Assembly (NCBI GenBank): GCA_048213135.1
Contig: PS015173.1
Location: 35,939-99,938 of the forward strand
Direction: 5' to 3'
Length of the DNA stretch: 64,000 nt
Origin: Reclinomonas americana ATCC 50394
Taxonomy: Eukaryota; Jakobida; Jakobea; Jakobida
Within the stretch, counting starts at the first letter, position 1. Every line of letters starts with the position of its first letter. Under the pieces are notes generated by a model that had not been told where the DNA came from, made no database searches, and worked only from the letters and a program-made list of their open reading frames with translations. This document shows positions 47,823-60,201 of the stretch, in pieces. The position numbers were made by a program, and so were the translations under genes.

Positions 47823-48942
47823 NNNNNNNNNNNNNNNNNNNNNNNNNNNNNNNNNNNNNNNNNNNNNNNNNNNNNNNNNNNNNNNNNNNNNNNNNNNNNN
47901 NNNNNNNNNNNNNNNNNNNNNNNNNNNNNNNNNNNNNNNNNNNNNNNNNNNNNNNNNNNNNNNNNNNNNNNNNNNNNNNNNNNNNNNNNNNNNNNNNNNN
48001 NNNNNNNNNNNNNNNNNNNNNNNNNNNNNNNNNNNNNNNNNNNNNNNNNNNNNNNNNNNNNNNNNNNNNNNNNNNNNNNNNNNNNNNNNNNNNNNNNNNN
48101 NNNNNNNNNNNNNNNNNNNNNNNNNNNNNNNNNNNNNNNNNNNNNNNNNNNNNNNNNNNNNNNNNNNNNNNNNNNNNNNNNNNNNNNNNNNNNNNNNNNN
48201 NNNNNNNNNNNNNNNNNNNNNNNNNNNNNNNNNNNNNNNNNNNNNNNNNNNNNNNNNNNNNNNNNNNNNNNNNNNNNNNNNNNNNNNNNNNNNNNNNNNN
48301 NNNNNNNNNNNNNNNNNNNNNNNNNNNNNNNNNNNNNNNNNNNNNNNNNNNNNNNNNNNNNNNNNNNNNNNNNNNNNNNNNNNNNNNNNNNNNNNNNNNN
48401 NNNNNNNNNNNNNNNNNNNNNNNNNNNNNNNNNNNNNNNNNNNNNNNNNNNNNNNNNNNNNNNNNNNNNNNNNNNNNNNNNNNNNNNNNNNNNNNNNNNN
48501 NNNNNNNNNNNNNNNNNNNNNNNNNNNNNNNNNNNNNNNNNNNNNNNNNNNNNNNNNNNNNNNNNNNNNNNNNNNNNNNNATTCGTCGCCCACTGGAGGA
48601 ATGCCGGCCGCTGGGCCGGTGGTGGTGACGACCACGGCGTCCGTCATTTTGGCGCAGCACATCAAGGCGCGCTCTGCGGCAGCCGCGGCGGCCGCAGCGG
48701 AAGCAGCTGCAGCACCCGCTGGCGACTCGCCATCATCGCCGCCTGCGGCGGTCACGCCGGAAGAGGCTGCCGACGCAGAGAGCGACGATGATGCAGAATT
48801 CTCCGGCTTCGTGTCGGCATCACCGACCGCGTCTCCCCCGCCGGCACCGTCGCCACCCGCAGCAGCGCAAGAAGCCGCAGCGGCCGATGGCGCCGCATCC
48901 ACACCCGTGGCTGCTGACACAAAACCGCACGAGGAACAATGA
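47668..48942 (+). CDS. Unknown protein with disordered Ala/Ser/Pro-rich C-terminus (gap inside)
   Basis: Exon 1 (47668-47698) encodes MASWLFDKLRG and ends at a GTGAGT donor. The intron then runs into a CA microsatellite and a 758-base gap (47823-48580). After the gap an open frame on the same strand gives PVVVTTTASVILAQHIKARS, then an Ala-rich run, GDSPSSPPAAVTPEEAADAE, an acidic patch, and a Pro/Ala-rich tail ending DTKPHEEQ with a stop at 48940-48942. The two ends are assumed to belong to one gene because strand and context agree. The family cannot be told. Confidence 0.5.
47763..47822 (+). repeat. CA dinucleotide microsatellite next to a gap
   Basis: About 29 CA units run straight into the N run that starts at 47823. 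The run lies in the first intron of the gene starting at 47668 and probably caused the assembly break. Confidence 0.95.
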
Positions 48943-49025
48943 AACTCTAATGATTGTTTGTTGGTATTATGTATGCTACGTGCAAAACAACAACACTTTT
49001 TTTCATTCTTTTCTTTGTTTCTTCC

Positions 49026-50397
49026 TCACAGCATCGGTGACCGACTGACACTTGCCGCCGCCGTGGCCGTCTGCTGTCGCTGAATCTCCAGCGCAGCCTC
49101 GAGCTCCACCAAGGCCTCTCGCGCCTTGGCCACCTGCGCACGGATTGCGTCACTGGGCTTCTCCAGCGACGGAGCGACAAGCTGCGGCACGTTCTCGTCG
49201 AAGCGGCGAATGTAGGCGCGCAGGCACTCCATGCGCCTGCTCACGTCCTTCTCGGCCAGGAGGAACACCAAATCATTGGCCACCATGTGCCGAATGACGA
49301 GGCACGGATCGGCCGTGCGCAGCGGAAAGAACGACTCCGAGTGCANNNNNNNNNNNNNNNNNNNNNNNNNNNNNNNNNNNNNNNNNNNNNNNNNNNNNNN
49401 NNNNNNNNNNNNNNNNNNNNNNNNNNNNNNNNNNNNNNNNNNNNNNNNNNNNNNNNNNNNNNNNNNNNNNNNNNNNNNNNNNNNNNNNNNNNNNNNNNNN
49501 NNNNNNNNNNNNNNNNNNNNNNNNNNNNNNNNNNNNNNNNNNNNNNNNNNNNNNNNNNNNNNNNNNNNNNNNNNNNNNNNNNNNNNNNNNNNNNNNNNNN
49601 NNNNNNNNNNNNNNNNNNNNNNNNNNNNNNNNNNNNNNNNNNNNNNNNNNNNNNNNNNNNNNNNNNNNNNNNNNNNNNNNNNNNNNNNNNNNNNNNNNNN
49701 NNNNNNNNNNNNNNNNNNNNNNNNNNNNNNNNNNNNNNNNNNNNNNNNNNNNNNNNNNNNGCCCGGCCTGCGTGGTCCACGGATGAAACTCGCCCAGCAT
49801 GAGCCCGCGCTCCACAAAGCGCGCCTTGAGCGCCTGCTGCGTCTCGTCAATCAACTCGGGCGTCGCACGCGGAAACACCGTAATCAGCGCCTTGAGCTGC
49901 ACAAAATCGAACATCGACCCCCATGAGAACACTCTCTTATACTCTCTTGCTTGTGAGGGGGAGCAAGCGCGTCCACGCACCAGTGGTCTCGCACACGGCA
50001 TCTCCTTCTCAAACAGATGCAGCGACTGCATCATCTCACGTCGCATCTGCTCCTCCAGCACTGATGCACCTCTGCTCTTCTCCAGCGCCACCACGCGCAC
50101 GCGGATCGCATCCCGACGCATCGCGGCCGGCACAAACGGGCACACCACGCCCGCACGTCCCAACGCCGGATGCTCCTTGGCCAGAAACTGCTCAGCAAAC
50201 ACCGCCACGCGCTGCAACACTCCATTCACATCATCATGATCTCCACTGACAGCACTCTCCTCGTGCAACCGCGGAGGACGTGCGCTCGTCACGTCCACGG
50301 AGAACACCGCCGCGCGCTTGTCAGTGACGAGTGCGCGGCATTCGGAGATGGACCAGCCCCATGACGGAGATGAGGAAGTGGAGCGTGCGGCTGACAT
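49026..50397 (-). CDS. DUF6875-like protein (gap inside)
   Basis: Exon 1 is 49981-50397 (start ATG 50397); exon 2 runs from 49896 into the gap 49346-49760, and the open frame resumes to the stop at 49026. Motifs: HPALGRAGVVCPFVPAAM, then ITVFPRATPELIDETQQ, RFVERGLMLGEFHPW, and after the gap FFPLRTADPCLVIRHMVAND and LVFLLAEKDVSRRMECL. This order (HPxLGRxGxVCPF, then GLMxGEFHP, then PLRxxxPxLxxRxM and a D-x-x-FL) matches what I know of the DUF6875 family, known mainly from bacteria. The N-terminus and last 60 residues are extra, the latter being Ala/Glu-rich and helical. The activity is unknown. Clear introns argue that it is a resident nuclear gene. Confidence 0.6.
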
Positions 50398-50515
50398 GTG
50401 CCGCTGTGTGTGAGAGAGTAGTCGGAGCATTGGCCACCGCACGACAAACAAACAACAACGAAAGAACAACAAAAGGTTTGTCCAACTCATTGACTGACTG
50501 CGTCGGAGTTCTGAG

Positions 50516-52365
50516 ATGGGTGGGTGTGTGGAGTGGTTGCGCCGATGTAGGCAACGCGCTGGCACTGTGTTGCTGCTCACCACTGCGGCGTTGTTAGTGG
50601 TGAGCATACACAGAGTCGAATGAAAAACCACACGCCTTGTCATGCAACTCATCTGTCTCTCCGTCATACAGGATAACCTTGTCATGACGTGCGTCTCCCT
50701 TCCTCCCCCGTACACCCCACTCTCTCTCTCTCTCATTGTCTCGCTCACATGCAGCATCATTGTGCCCATCATTCCCGATTACCTCGACGAGAAGGGCTAC
50801 TCGGCGACGCTCGTTGGCGTTCTCTTCTCCTCCAAGGCCATGGCGCAGCTGCTGGTGCAGGTCGGTGCTTGCGCTCACACGTGCTCTCTTTCGACTTTTG
50901 GCTCACTCTTCTGTGCGGGAAACAGCCACTGGTGGGCTTGGTGACGGATCGTGTGGGCCGCCTGGTGCCGCTGCTGTTTGGCATGCTGATTCTCACGGGC
51001 GCCACGCTGATGTATGCCTTTGGTGGCTCCTACGCGTTGCTGTTGACTGCACGTGCGATTCAAGGTGTGGGTTCCGCCTGTTCCACCACGGCGGGAATGG
51101 CCATGTTGGCGGATCAGTATCACGATGATGCGGCGCGTGGGGCGGCGTTTGGCAAGGCGCTGGGCGGGCTGGCGGTGGGCATCCTGCTGGGACCGCCGCT
51201 GGGTGGTGTGTTGTACCATGCGGGTGGCATCAAACTGCCGTTCCTGCTGCTGGCGGGCATGTCGGGTTTGGTGTTGGTGCTACAGGCGGTGTTTCTGCGG
51301 TACGATGCGCCTCCGCGGCGACGAAAGCAACAGGCGGGAGAGGCGATGTTGCTTGGCAGCGTCACCGACACGGAGGGTGGCGACAACAACAAGACGGCGA
51401 TGGTGGTGGTGAAGGAGCGGTCGCGTCAGATGCACATGCTGCACATGCTGCGCGATCCGTACATTCTGCTCATCTTTATCGAGCTGATTGTGATGACCAC
51501 CAGTGTGGCGTTCCTCGAACCCTGTTGCGTCGTGCGTCATTTGCTTTTGAGTACCGCTGCGGTTGCTGACATGAGAGAGAATGCGGCAGGCCTGCCGACT
51601 TTTATGAAGGACCGCTTCAACTCCTCGTCGGTGGCGACGGGTCTCATCTTCGCGGCCGCCACTGCTTCGTACGCCATCTTCAATCCGATCATGGGCGCAC
51701 TTGGTGAGAGTTGTGTCCCCGCACTGTGTGGGTAGCACAGAACTGACACGTATCTCGGCAGGGCATCGACTTGGTCGCTGGCTGTGTGTCCTCATCGGTG
51801 CGCTGCTGCTGATGCTGTGGCTGCCACTGCTGTCGGTCGGCAACTCGCAGTACTGGCTCATCTTCCCGCTCTTTGGCTTCGGCTTGAGTTTCGCTCTCAT
51901 CGACTCGAGTGTCATGCCCATGTTGGCGTTCCTGCTCGACGTTCGCCACAATTCCGGTTCGTACGGCAGCGTCTTTGCGGCGGCCGACATGGGCCAGCAG
52001 CTGGGTTTTATCATCGGTGCGTGTGTGTATAGCATACCTGGCAGTCACTGGAAAAGACTGACACTGCTGGCAGGCCCATTGCTTGGCACGGCCATTTATG
52101 ACAACACGTCGTGGTTGACTGCCTGCCTGATTGTCGGCGGCATCAATGTGATTTCCGCACCTTTTATGTTTTTCCTCCGAAAACCCACGCAGTACTTGGA
52201 TGTGGCCGACAAGGATGCGGACGGCCGCACCGAACTGGACGGCAATGCCACGCCGATACTACCTGCCGGCATGAGATCACAGGTGCGTACAAATCTCGTG
52301 TTCAAGACCGCAGCACGCGTGATTGCTCATTTTTCCGTGTGCAGAGCTCTTCAACAATACAGTAA
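50516..52365 (+). CDS. SLC18-like MFS transporter (vesicular amine/acetylcholine transporter family type)
   Basis: 467 residues. Exons 50516-50599, 50672-50688, 50755-50860, 50926-51523, 51590-51703, 51762-52016, 52074-52282 and 52345-52365 sum to 1404 nt. TM1 is spread over three exons (LLLTTAALLV, DNLVMT, IIVPIIPDYLDE) and matches the 'D-N-x-x-x-T-x-x-x-P-I-I-P-x-Y-L' of VMAT/VAChT. MFS signature A is PLVGLVTDRVGRLVPLLFG. Helices 4-5 read ARAIQGVGSACSTTAGMAML and GGLAVGILLGPPLGGVLY (motif C, proton antiporters). VAFLEP matches the start of the second half in SLC18. So it is probably a proton-coupled export carrier for small cations; the substrate is unknown. The intron at 51524 begins GTTGCGT. 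The C-terminus is short and polar. Confidence 0.88.
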
Positions 52366-52387
52366 ACAAGCAATCATTATACTATCC

Positions 52388-55117
52388 TCACTGATGAGGG
52401 GGTGCAGGTGGTGGTGGCGGTGGAGGTGGTGGCGGAGGTGGTGGCGGTGGTGGTGGTGGCGACTGCACGGTTCCTCGACGGTGACCACGGGCAGAGGAGC
52501 TTGACCTGCCGACAAGTTCCAGGACCACCTCATGCTGCGCCTGCTGCAACGAGAGGTGCAGGCGGCGAAGCATCTCAGAGTTGCTGTCACGCAGCACGTG
52601 ATGGATTCTACCGAGGAGCTGCTCGACCTCTGCGTGTGCCATGCAGCGTTAGCACTCGGGAATCAGTGAGCGAAGAGCATGCACGTGCCTTGAGTGTAAT
52701 TTTCGGAGGTCGGCGCTCGTGCACCCCCACTGATCGAGGTCGCTGTCGCAGTTGCGGTGGTGCTAGTTGTTGTTGCTGTCGTGGTCGTCGTGGCGGTACT
52801 GGTGCCGCGCAGAACCGATGGTGACCGCGAGTGCGAGCGGCGTCTGTGTGGGCGACAGAATGAGAGGTTGATGTGAGTCGGTAAGCACGATCTGCACGCA
52901 ACTCCCGATCCACTCGACGTCCGTGAAAGCTCCACAGCGCACTTCGCACAACCTCAATGTCTGCTCAGTTGGTGAGAAGAAGAACCATTCGACACAGGTG
53001 ATATCAACGCCCTCACTCGAACACACCACGCGGGACCACGCCTTCCAGCTGCGCTGCAGAGACACGCGCGAGATCGCCAATGGTGGCAAAGCGAGCACAC
53101 AACATCTGAAACACGGACGTGTTCTTGCCACGAGCAGACACTGCTAGCACCGACAGTGGCTCGGTCGACTCCACCAGCCGCACACACAGAGGCTCCTCTG
53201 TGACAGTATTAGTCAGAAGACAAACCGACACGAGATACTCGAGAGACGGAGTTTGCAGACCCGCTGTGCCATCCACCATCATGGCATCCGACGAGTCGCT
53301 GTCGCCATCCGACATGTCTGCCACCAACGTTGAGCTGCCGCTCTGCATGTCGGGTGGCAGCGCGGTGTCGGGATTGGCGGCCAGTGTCGCCGCCCACTCG
53401 GCCAGTTGCTTGTGCCGCAAGCGAGTTCGTTGGCGCGCTGTCCCCATTTTCCCCCCATGCGTGGTGAGTCTATATTCCGTCGCGAGGAGCAGGCAGCAGC
53501 ACTCACCGGCACGTCGGCGGCGCACGGGTTCAGTCGACTTGGAGGCCTGGCGAACGGTGGTGAGGTAAGAATGAACAGCGTCAGAGCGCACACAGGATGG
53601 TCTCTGGTCATCCACGCACCCTCGACTCCTGACTCTCGGTGAGATTGAATTGCACGCGATGTGGCGATCGAGCAGACATGGAAGACGATGACGAGCCTGG
53701 CGACGACGCTGATCTTCCTGCGGCGATATTCAGCACGAGGTGCGCACGGCTAGTTGTTCTCTCATGTGACGCAACTCATGGCTATTGCATCCTTGCTGTC
53801 TTCTTCGCTGGCCGACGACATCCCCGATCGGTCACCAAGTGGCAGTGGTGCTGCCGGTGGCGGGGGTGGTGGTGGTGGTGGTGGCGGCATTGGCGGTGTG
53901 CCATCCACGGTTTCCGGGCTCGACGCTGTGATGGAAATGAAGAATGAAAACACGAGCAGCCATGAACACTATGGGTGCGACGAAACGGGACGATAGCGGA
54001 AGCGTCACTGTTTGCTCCTCCACTGCGGGCGCCGAGACGGGCCAGACTTGCAGAGAGTGCGACTCCGACAACTCTGCACTGGAAAAGATGGTGTACGGAA
54101 GCTGGTGCTCGACCGCCGTCGCGGCAGCAGCCGCCGGCGCGGTGACGGTGAGGAGCGGTGGTGTCAGGTCGACGGGCATTTCTCGTTCCTCAGCCGCTTC
54201 CTCCGTCACTTGCGGCTCATCGCTCTTGTGCTCGGTGGTGCAAGTCTCCATCGGCTCCACCACCTGCTCCTCTCCTTTCTCTTCTTCGACAATCGCCTCG
54301 GCAAAGTGTTCCACAGGCGGCGGCTGCGGTGCTTGTGGCGAAAAGGCCGCCGGCGATTCTGTGCGCACAATGTGCGTGAGCTTCCCCGTCTTGTTGTATT
54401 GACGGAGGCCATTATGCAGACTCGCCTGGCAACTGTGAAATCGGAGCCTGCGAGGCCGGATCCAGTTCCGTATACGTGACCGGCGCTTGTAATCTCTGCC
54501 ACAGTACGCACCGTTTGCAGTGAGCGACAAGAGGAGAAAACACTTTCATCAACCCCCCACAACAAACCTGCTGCGCCGCCTTCTCGCGTTGGTGATCGGT
54601 CATTAACTTTCGGCGCTTGCGAGCTCGAGTGTCGATGGTCACAAACTCGGTACTGCCGCTCGACGGCGTACGCGAGAGCGGCTGATACTTTTCCTGCGTC
54701 GGAGTCTCGCCTCCCGAGACAGTGGTATCTGCAGCCGTGTGTGTGAGCAATCGGGTTGAAGGGCAGAGGTGCGATGCGTACACAACCTGCAGGGCGCTTG
54801 CGCGAGTCGCTCGAAACCGCCGACAGCTGCGAGAGGCTGGAGAGTGGCGAGTCCTCGTCAAGCAGCGATCGGCGACGACGACGCGTGTGCGTTGATGACG
54901 AGGCCGACGACGACAGCAGTGGAGGAATGAAGCTGCCCACAGACGACGCTTCTTCCTGTGTGTTGTTGCCCATGAGCACTCCGAGAATCACCACCGGCGC
55001 CGCGCCTCCGGCCGCAGCCTCGGCAGACGAAGCGGATAGCGGGAGAGAAACGGACGACGGCGGCGCCGGTGGTGGAGGTCCGGGGAAATTGGGAAGTGGT
55101 AATGTTGGTGCCACCAA
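52388..55117 (-). CDS. C-terminal part of a large HEAT-like protein: disordered tail with RVxF motif and small end domain
   Basis: I read this as the continuation of the gene above it (55178-60115), joined by a 60-bp phase-0 intron at 55118-55177. No ATG opens the frame here until MGNNTQEEASSV (54973). The sequence runs through Pro/Ser/Ala-rich stretches, basic RARKRRKLMTDHQREKAAQQ, LHNGLRQYNKTGKLTHIV, an acidic part, poly-Pro, then SARSPHRVQFNLTESQES with an RVxF-type PP1-docking pattern (RVQF), and basic ARQRTRLRHKQLAEW. A compact end domain follows (SRVVCSSEGVDITCVEWFFF ... LRLCEVRCGAFTDVEW), a coiled-coil helix EVEQLLGRIHHVLRDSNSEM and a poly-Pro tail. The internal joins I tested keep the frame; one intron begins GTTGCGT. 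It could instead be a separate gene starting at 54973. Confidence 0.55.
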
Positions 55118-55177
55118 CTGCACGGCGCATTGATGAGGAAGGAGCGGCTTTCAAGCGGGGACGCAATAAAACAAAAC

Positions 55178-58100
55178 TCGGATCTCTCGGAGCACACGCT
55201 CGAGATCGGGTGGATACTGCAGTGTGCGCACGGCGCGTTCACCGAATGTCATCCGCCACCACTGCAGCGTGTCGTCCACTAGGTGCTGTCGACGAGACCG
55301 CTCGAACACAGCCAGCAGGACCGGTGCGAACACCGACAGGTGCTGCCGAGGCGCAACATTGTCAGGGCGATACGTCGCAATCGTGCGCACAAACACGTAA
55401 CGACGAACCTCACTGGTGAGTTCCGTGGACTCGGTGACAGAGTTGAATAGTGACGCCAGGTTGAGCCAGCACTTCTCCACCGAGGAACGCAGCACACTGT
55501 GTGGTGATTGCAAAAATGGCAGAGGGCTCGGCAGCGAGCTGCTCAGCGATCCGCGTTCGAACACCGACAGCTCTGGTGTGCGTAAGACAATCAGAGAAAT
55601 GGGGTACTGCAAAGACGACATGCACATGTTCCTCAACCTGTCATTCCCTCCGGCACGGGCTCGATCAACTGTGCCAGTGCACTGCACGTACCACTGGCCA
55701 GACACATGAGGTCGGTGGCGCTGCGTTTCATGGACTGCATTCGATGCACATGAGTGGACCGGCGAGGCGCAGAGAATGAACGGGAAGTGCCACCTACTTC
55801 CATCAGAGAAAAGTACACGTCGAGAATGGCCTCGTCAAGCGCCACTGTGCGTGGCTCTTGCACAACGCAACGCAGCAAGCGATCCATAATCGCCGATAAC
55901 GAACGAACCACACTGCGCAGCAGAGTGCTGTCAGACGCCAGCAAGCACAAAGCAGACAGAGACACAATGACGCACCAGTGTTCGGGGTGGGTGACGGAGA
56001 GAGGTGCCGACACGGACGAGTGGTGCAGGTCTCGACTAATGTCCTTCAGGCTGACATCGTGTCGGAAACATTCACGCAGACCAGCGCGCACGGCCGAATC
56101 CGGAGACGCCAGGAGCGACTTGGAGCACATGCTTGCTGTCAGGAGTGACATGACGGAGACAACGAGGCGAGTGTTTGGACTGTGCGCACATCAACAGGAA
56201 TTCAGCATCCGCAACACACTCGCCGTCACAAGCCAACGCAGTACGCACCACGCCTGCAGAAGCTTCGCACACACGTGCAGTGTGATGTTGGCAATGTCGC
56301 AGGCCGCTGGCACATCCGCAGCCATGATCACACGCAACAGCTCCAGCAGCACCGACTCCACGCGGGCCAGCAGCATCTCGTGGAAGTCGACTGCGAGCGG
56401 CCACAACACGAAACGCAGCACGATCGAAAGGCCTCCGCTACGCGGCGTGTGGTGTCGAATGTCGGTGCCGAGTACCGACGCGTATCTGCCTTCGTCGAAG
56501 GCGTGCACGAGAATATCGCCTGCAACGCCGCGGGGGATATTAGCAATCGGAAAAAGCAGGAGAACAGCGCAACAACTCACCAAAGTACGCCCACAAGCAC
56601 ACGGCTCGCGAGACCCCGTCTTGCTGCTGCGCGATGCTGCTGGTGTAGTCGGTGAGACACTCCAACAGCTCCAACTGCGCCATCGTGGTGTTAGCCATTC
56701 ACACGCATGCACACGTGATGATTGAAAAGACGAACCGCGGGAAACGCCGAGAGTGCATGCTGCAGAATACCGTGCAGGTGGTCTGCAAACATCGCTGTCG
56801 ACAGCGTGGAGTCGACGTCGACCTCCCACGTTTCACGCAGCGTCTTGTCAAAAACGCACAGCGCTACCAATGCGCACACCTCTGCACAACTCGATTTGCA
56901 TGAGTAACGCGGTATGGGTGATGCACAAGAGGCGAGCAGACAGTCCGCACCGTAGAGAGAAAACACTGGCATGGCTTTCGCCTCGGCGCTCCACCCGCGA
57001 CATGAGCTGCACGTGGAACTGGCATCAGCAGATATGCAGACGAGGCGAAACCTACAAAAGTGTGACATCACTCAACGATGGCACATCCTGCGGTGCAAAG
57101 AGGAACAATGACGAAGCGCCGGCATGTGCCGGTATCCGCCGGATCAGCAAGTACAACAAGTGCGCCAGTGAAGGCGATCGCTTCCCTTCCAGTTCGAGGG
57201 GCGTGAGCTCTGCTCTCTTGGTGGTGAGCCACGGTTCGCTACTCGCAAGGCGACACAATCAAAACCTGAAAACATCGGCAGCAGCCACTGCATAAATGCA
57301 CTGCTGCAGGCACGTCGCAAGTTGATAACTTCGTTCTCTGATGGTGGGCGGCGACCTGGAGCCAGTAGGTGCACAAGAGCCGGGAAAATGGAGGCCGTGT
57401 ATCGAATGACGTGATGCGTCAGTGTCTCCACATGCTGAGACGAAAGGGGCAAGTTGAGTGATGACAGGACGCACACACAAGCAAGGTTGTGCAGCAGCAC
57501 ACCTGTGGATGAGTGCCGCGCTGTATCAGAGAGTGCAGCGACGACATGATGGGGATGGGAGCCTGAATCAAGCACTGCCAGGTGTCGCCCAGGAAGGCAA
57601 TGACGTGCACAACATTGGCGATGGTGCCTGGGGCGCGCTGTTCCATGGAGGCGCCAGGAAATACGGCAATCGCAGTCGCAAGCGCACTCCGCTGGGCAGC
57701 CACCGACTGGTCTGCAGGCATTGGCGGTGAGTTTTCATGACGGCGTAACGAGAAAGAGAGAGAGAGAGGGGTGCTAACCATCTGATGGTTTGCTCTCAAA
57801 CGCCACCGAGGCGAACGTCTCCAACGCCCCGAAAATCTCCTCCGCCAGCGCCCGGCTGGCCACGCGCAGAGCAATCCGAGACAGCACCACCACTAGGTGA
57901 TGTACGTTCTGTGGTGTGACAGCATTCAGAGAGACGACGGACTGACATGCCACGGGCGGGAGGCTCACCGATTGAGCATCCACGGTCGTCCACTTGTACT
58001 TGCGATCCATCAGCTTCCGAAAGAGTAACCTGGACGACATGGTGGCCAACATGTGGCCAAACAAGCGTGCAACCGCCGTGTACAGCGGTGACGGTTCCAG

Positions 58101-60115
58101 CGGCGCACCTTTCGCGACAGACACGAGAGATAATCTGCAGTCGCGGATTAGAAGAAAATACAAATTGTTTGTGTGGGTCGGTGACATCAGTACCTCTTGA
58201 GCGCCTGTATGGGCGGACCGAGCGAGCACTCGCACTTGACGGTATCCATGCGGTCATTGTTGCCGCTGTTGCTGCCACTGCCACCGGTGCAGTCGCTGTT
58301 GAAGACGTCGAACACGAGGTGCCAGATGTTGAAGATACACACAGCGGCCTCGGGCGACAGGGGCGAGGACCCGCCACTGGCCGCGATGCCCTTGTCCTTC
58401 ACGCCGTTGACGACGCCGCCACCGCTGGCCTCAATCATCACTTGGTGTCCCATGAGCAGTAGCCGATTGGCGAGTTTGCTCGAGGCTATTCGGCTGCCCA
58501 GCAGAAACACCAGGTAGCCCCACATGCGCACCCGAGTGACATCGTCGCCAATGGCCTGCAAAAGCGTGAGCATGCGCAGCGGTGCCTGTGTCACCACCGC
58601 AGTCAGCACCACACAACAATCCCTCGATTGCCATGATACACCACGCACTTCAGCATCGCTCTGCAGGCGCTGGCGCATTTCATCAAACGAGACGCCTTCT
58701 ACAGACTGCACAATCGCATCGGCGAGGGTTCGAAGCGGACCCGTGCGGTGCGACATGGCCACTCGACGATACTCGAGACACATGTGCTCGATCGCGGCAG
58801 CAGTGGAGCACAACTCTGCTGCTGTTCCGGCAGCCACAGAAAACACCGACGCTTGCGACTCGTCGGCACCACCACCACCAGCGACACCACCGCCACTGCC
58901 TCCTCCTGCTCCCAGACTCTTCAAGTGTCGCGCGAAGAGCGGCGCGAGCCACGTATGAGCACTGGAGAACATGACGGGAGAGTGTCGTCGGAAGAGTGCC
59001 AAGAGAGCCTGCGAGTGGACGGGTGGGTGGATGGGTGGAGCGGGAGGACTTTGGATGGTGGCAGCGCGCAACATTGACCGCCAGATTCTCCACCATTGGT
59101 GTGGTGGACGACGACTGTTCGCCCACAGCCAAGCGCACGAGCGCGTGTACTATGCCGTCGAGAAACTCCTCCTCCACCGCTGGTCGCAGGCGCATGTAGT
59201 ACACTGCGAGTGCTGCCGAGCACACCAATCTCTGCTTGCAAGCACATGAAACGAGGCTTGTGTCATCCGAACCCCTGGCGATGCACACATACGACAGACA
59301 CAACACACTGACCGTCACCGACGACTCCAACAGCTGCAGCAGCGACGCCGCAAACGATTGTTGCAAGTCGTCTGCAACATGCGCAGCACGACAGTCAGAT
59401 CACGTCGCTAGTAGACATTGCCGACGACGACTGTACCTGACACGAGACACTGGGGACCATCGGTCACCTGCGCACAGCAGACGACCTGCGAGAAGACGAG
59501 AACCGCCCGCGAGGTACTGCGTGCAAGGAACACAGTTTGGTGGTGAATGACGATCGGCTTGGGATCCCACGGCGATCATGCATGCTCACCAGAACACCTG
59601 CGATTCCATGTCGTGCTTGATCGACTTGGATGTGGGCGGCCTGACAGTGTCACGCACTCGCTGCAGTGCGTCCGCGTGTAGATCACCCTGCAGCAGAGTG
59701 CGACACAGTTGTGGAAAGAGATCACGCATGTGATCCGAACTGTGCGAGGCCGCGCATTCCAGCAACTCGGGGAGCCACTCGAGCTGTGCGATCGCGGTCG
59801 GAGTGGCGAGTCAAGGACACACATGCGCGAGTGAGACGAGAGAGCGAGGAGGAGGAGGGAATAAGGATATGAGTGGCGAGTGTTGTGTACTCGGCGATGC
59901 GTGCGGCCGAGGTGGTGGTTGCCGTGCTGCACACCTCGATGGCGCGCGTCAGGTGTGCGACGAGGGAGTCCACGGAATGTGGATCCTCGTCGCCCATGCT
60001 CGATGGTCGAGCAAGAGTCGAAGAGGGAGACGATGTCGACGTGGGACAGGATGACGTCGGCCGACTCGTCGAAAGACAGGAGAAGGCGCACTTGCATGTA
60101 TGTTTCGGCAGGCAT
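55178..60115 (-). CDS. Large helical HEAT-like protein (N-terminal part of gene that continues to 52388)
   Basis: A solenoid of paired helices in many exons, e.g. LEWLPELLECAASHSSDHMR, LFPQLCRTLLQGDLHADALQ, AVVTQAPLRMLTLLQAIGDD, HHLVVVLSRIALRVASRALA, IVLRFVLWPLAVDFHEMLLA, SVEKCWLNLASLFNSVTEST. No membrane segment or catalytic motif is seen. Leu/Ala/Val-rich helix pairs fit HEAT or ARM proteins (karyopherin-like, or chromatin proteins such as RIF1). The N-terminal exon is not settled: ATG 60115 gives MPAETYMQVRLLLSFDESAD, but MGDEDPHSVDSL (ATG 59997) in another frame is also possible. The frame reaches a TGA at 55151, yet a GT...AG intron 55118-55177 would bypass it. The TGA lies only 86 bp from 60202's neighbouring stop-to-start spacing standard for this scaffold: the sedolisin stop at 60202 is 86 bp upstream of ATG 60115. 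Confidence 0.6.
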
Positions 60116-60201
60116 TGTTCAACCAATTCACTTCAAAAAGAAACCCATCACCAAACTTCCTCTATGACCTAAATAAAATGCAACATGTGCGTTGCTGCCG
60201 C

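Noticed and set aside
54858-55166. ATG at 55133 as the start of a separate gene
   Set aside because: Its frame gives an Arg/Gly-rich product that does not join the downstream exons. The downstream exons are in the frame reached by the 60-bp intron from the HEAT-like part.
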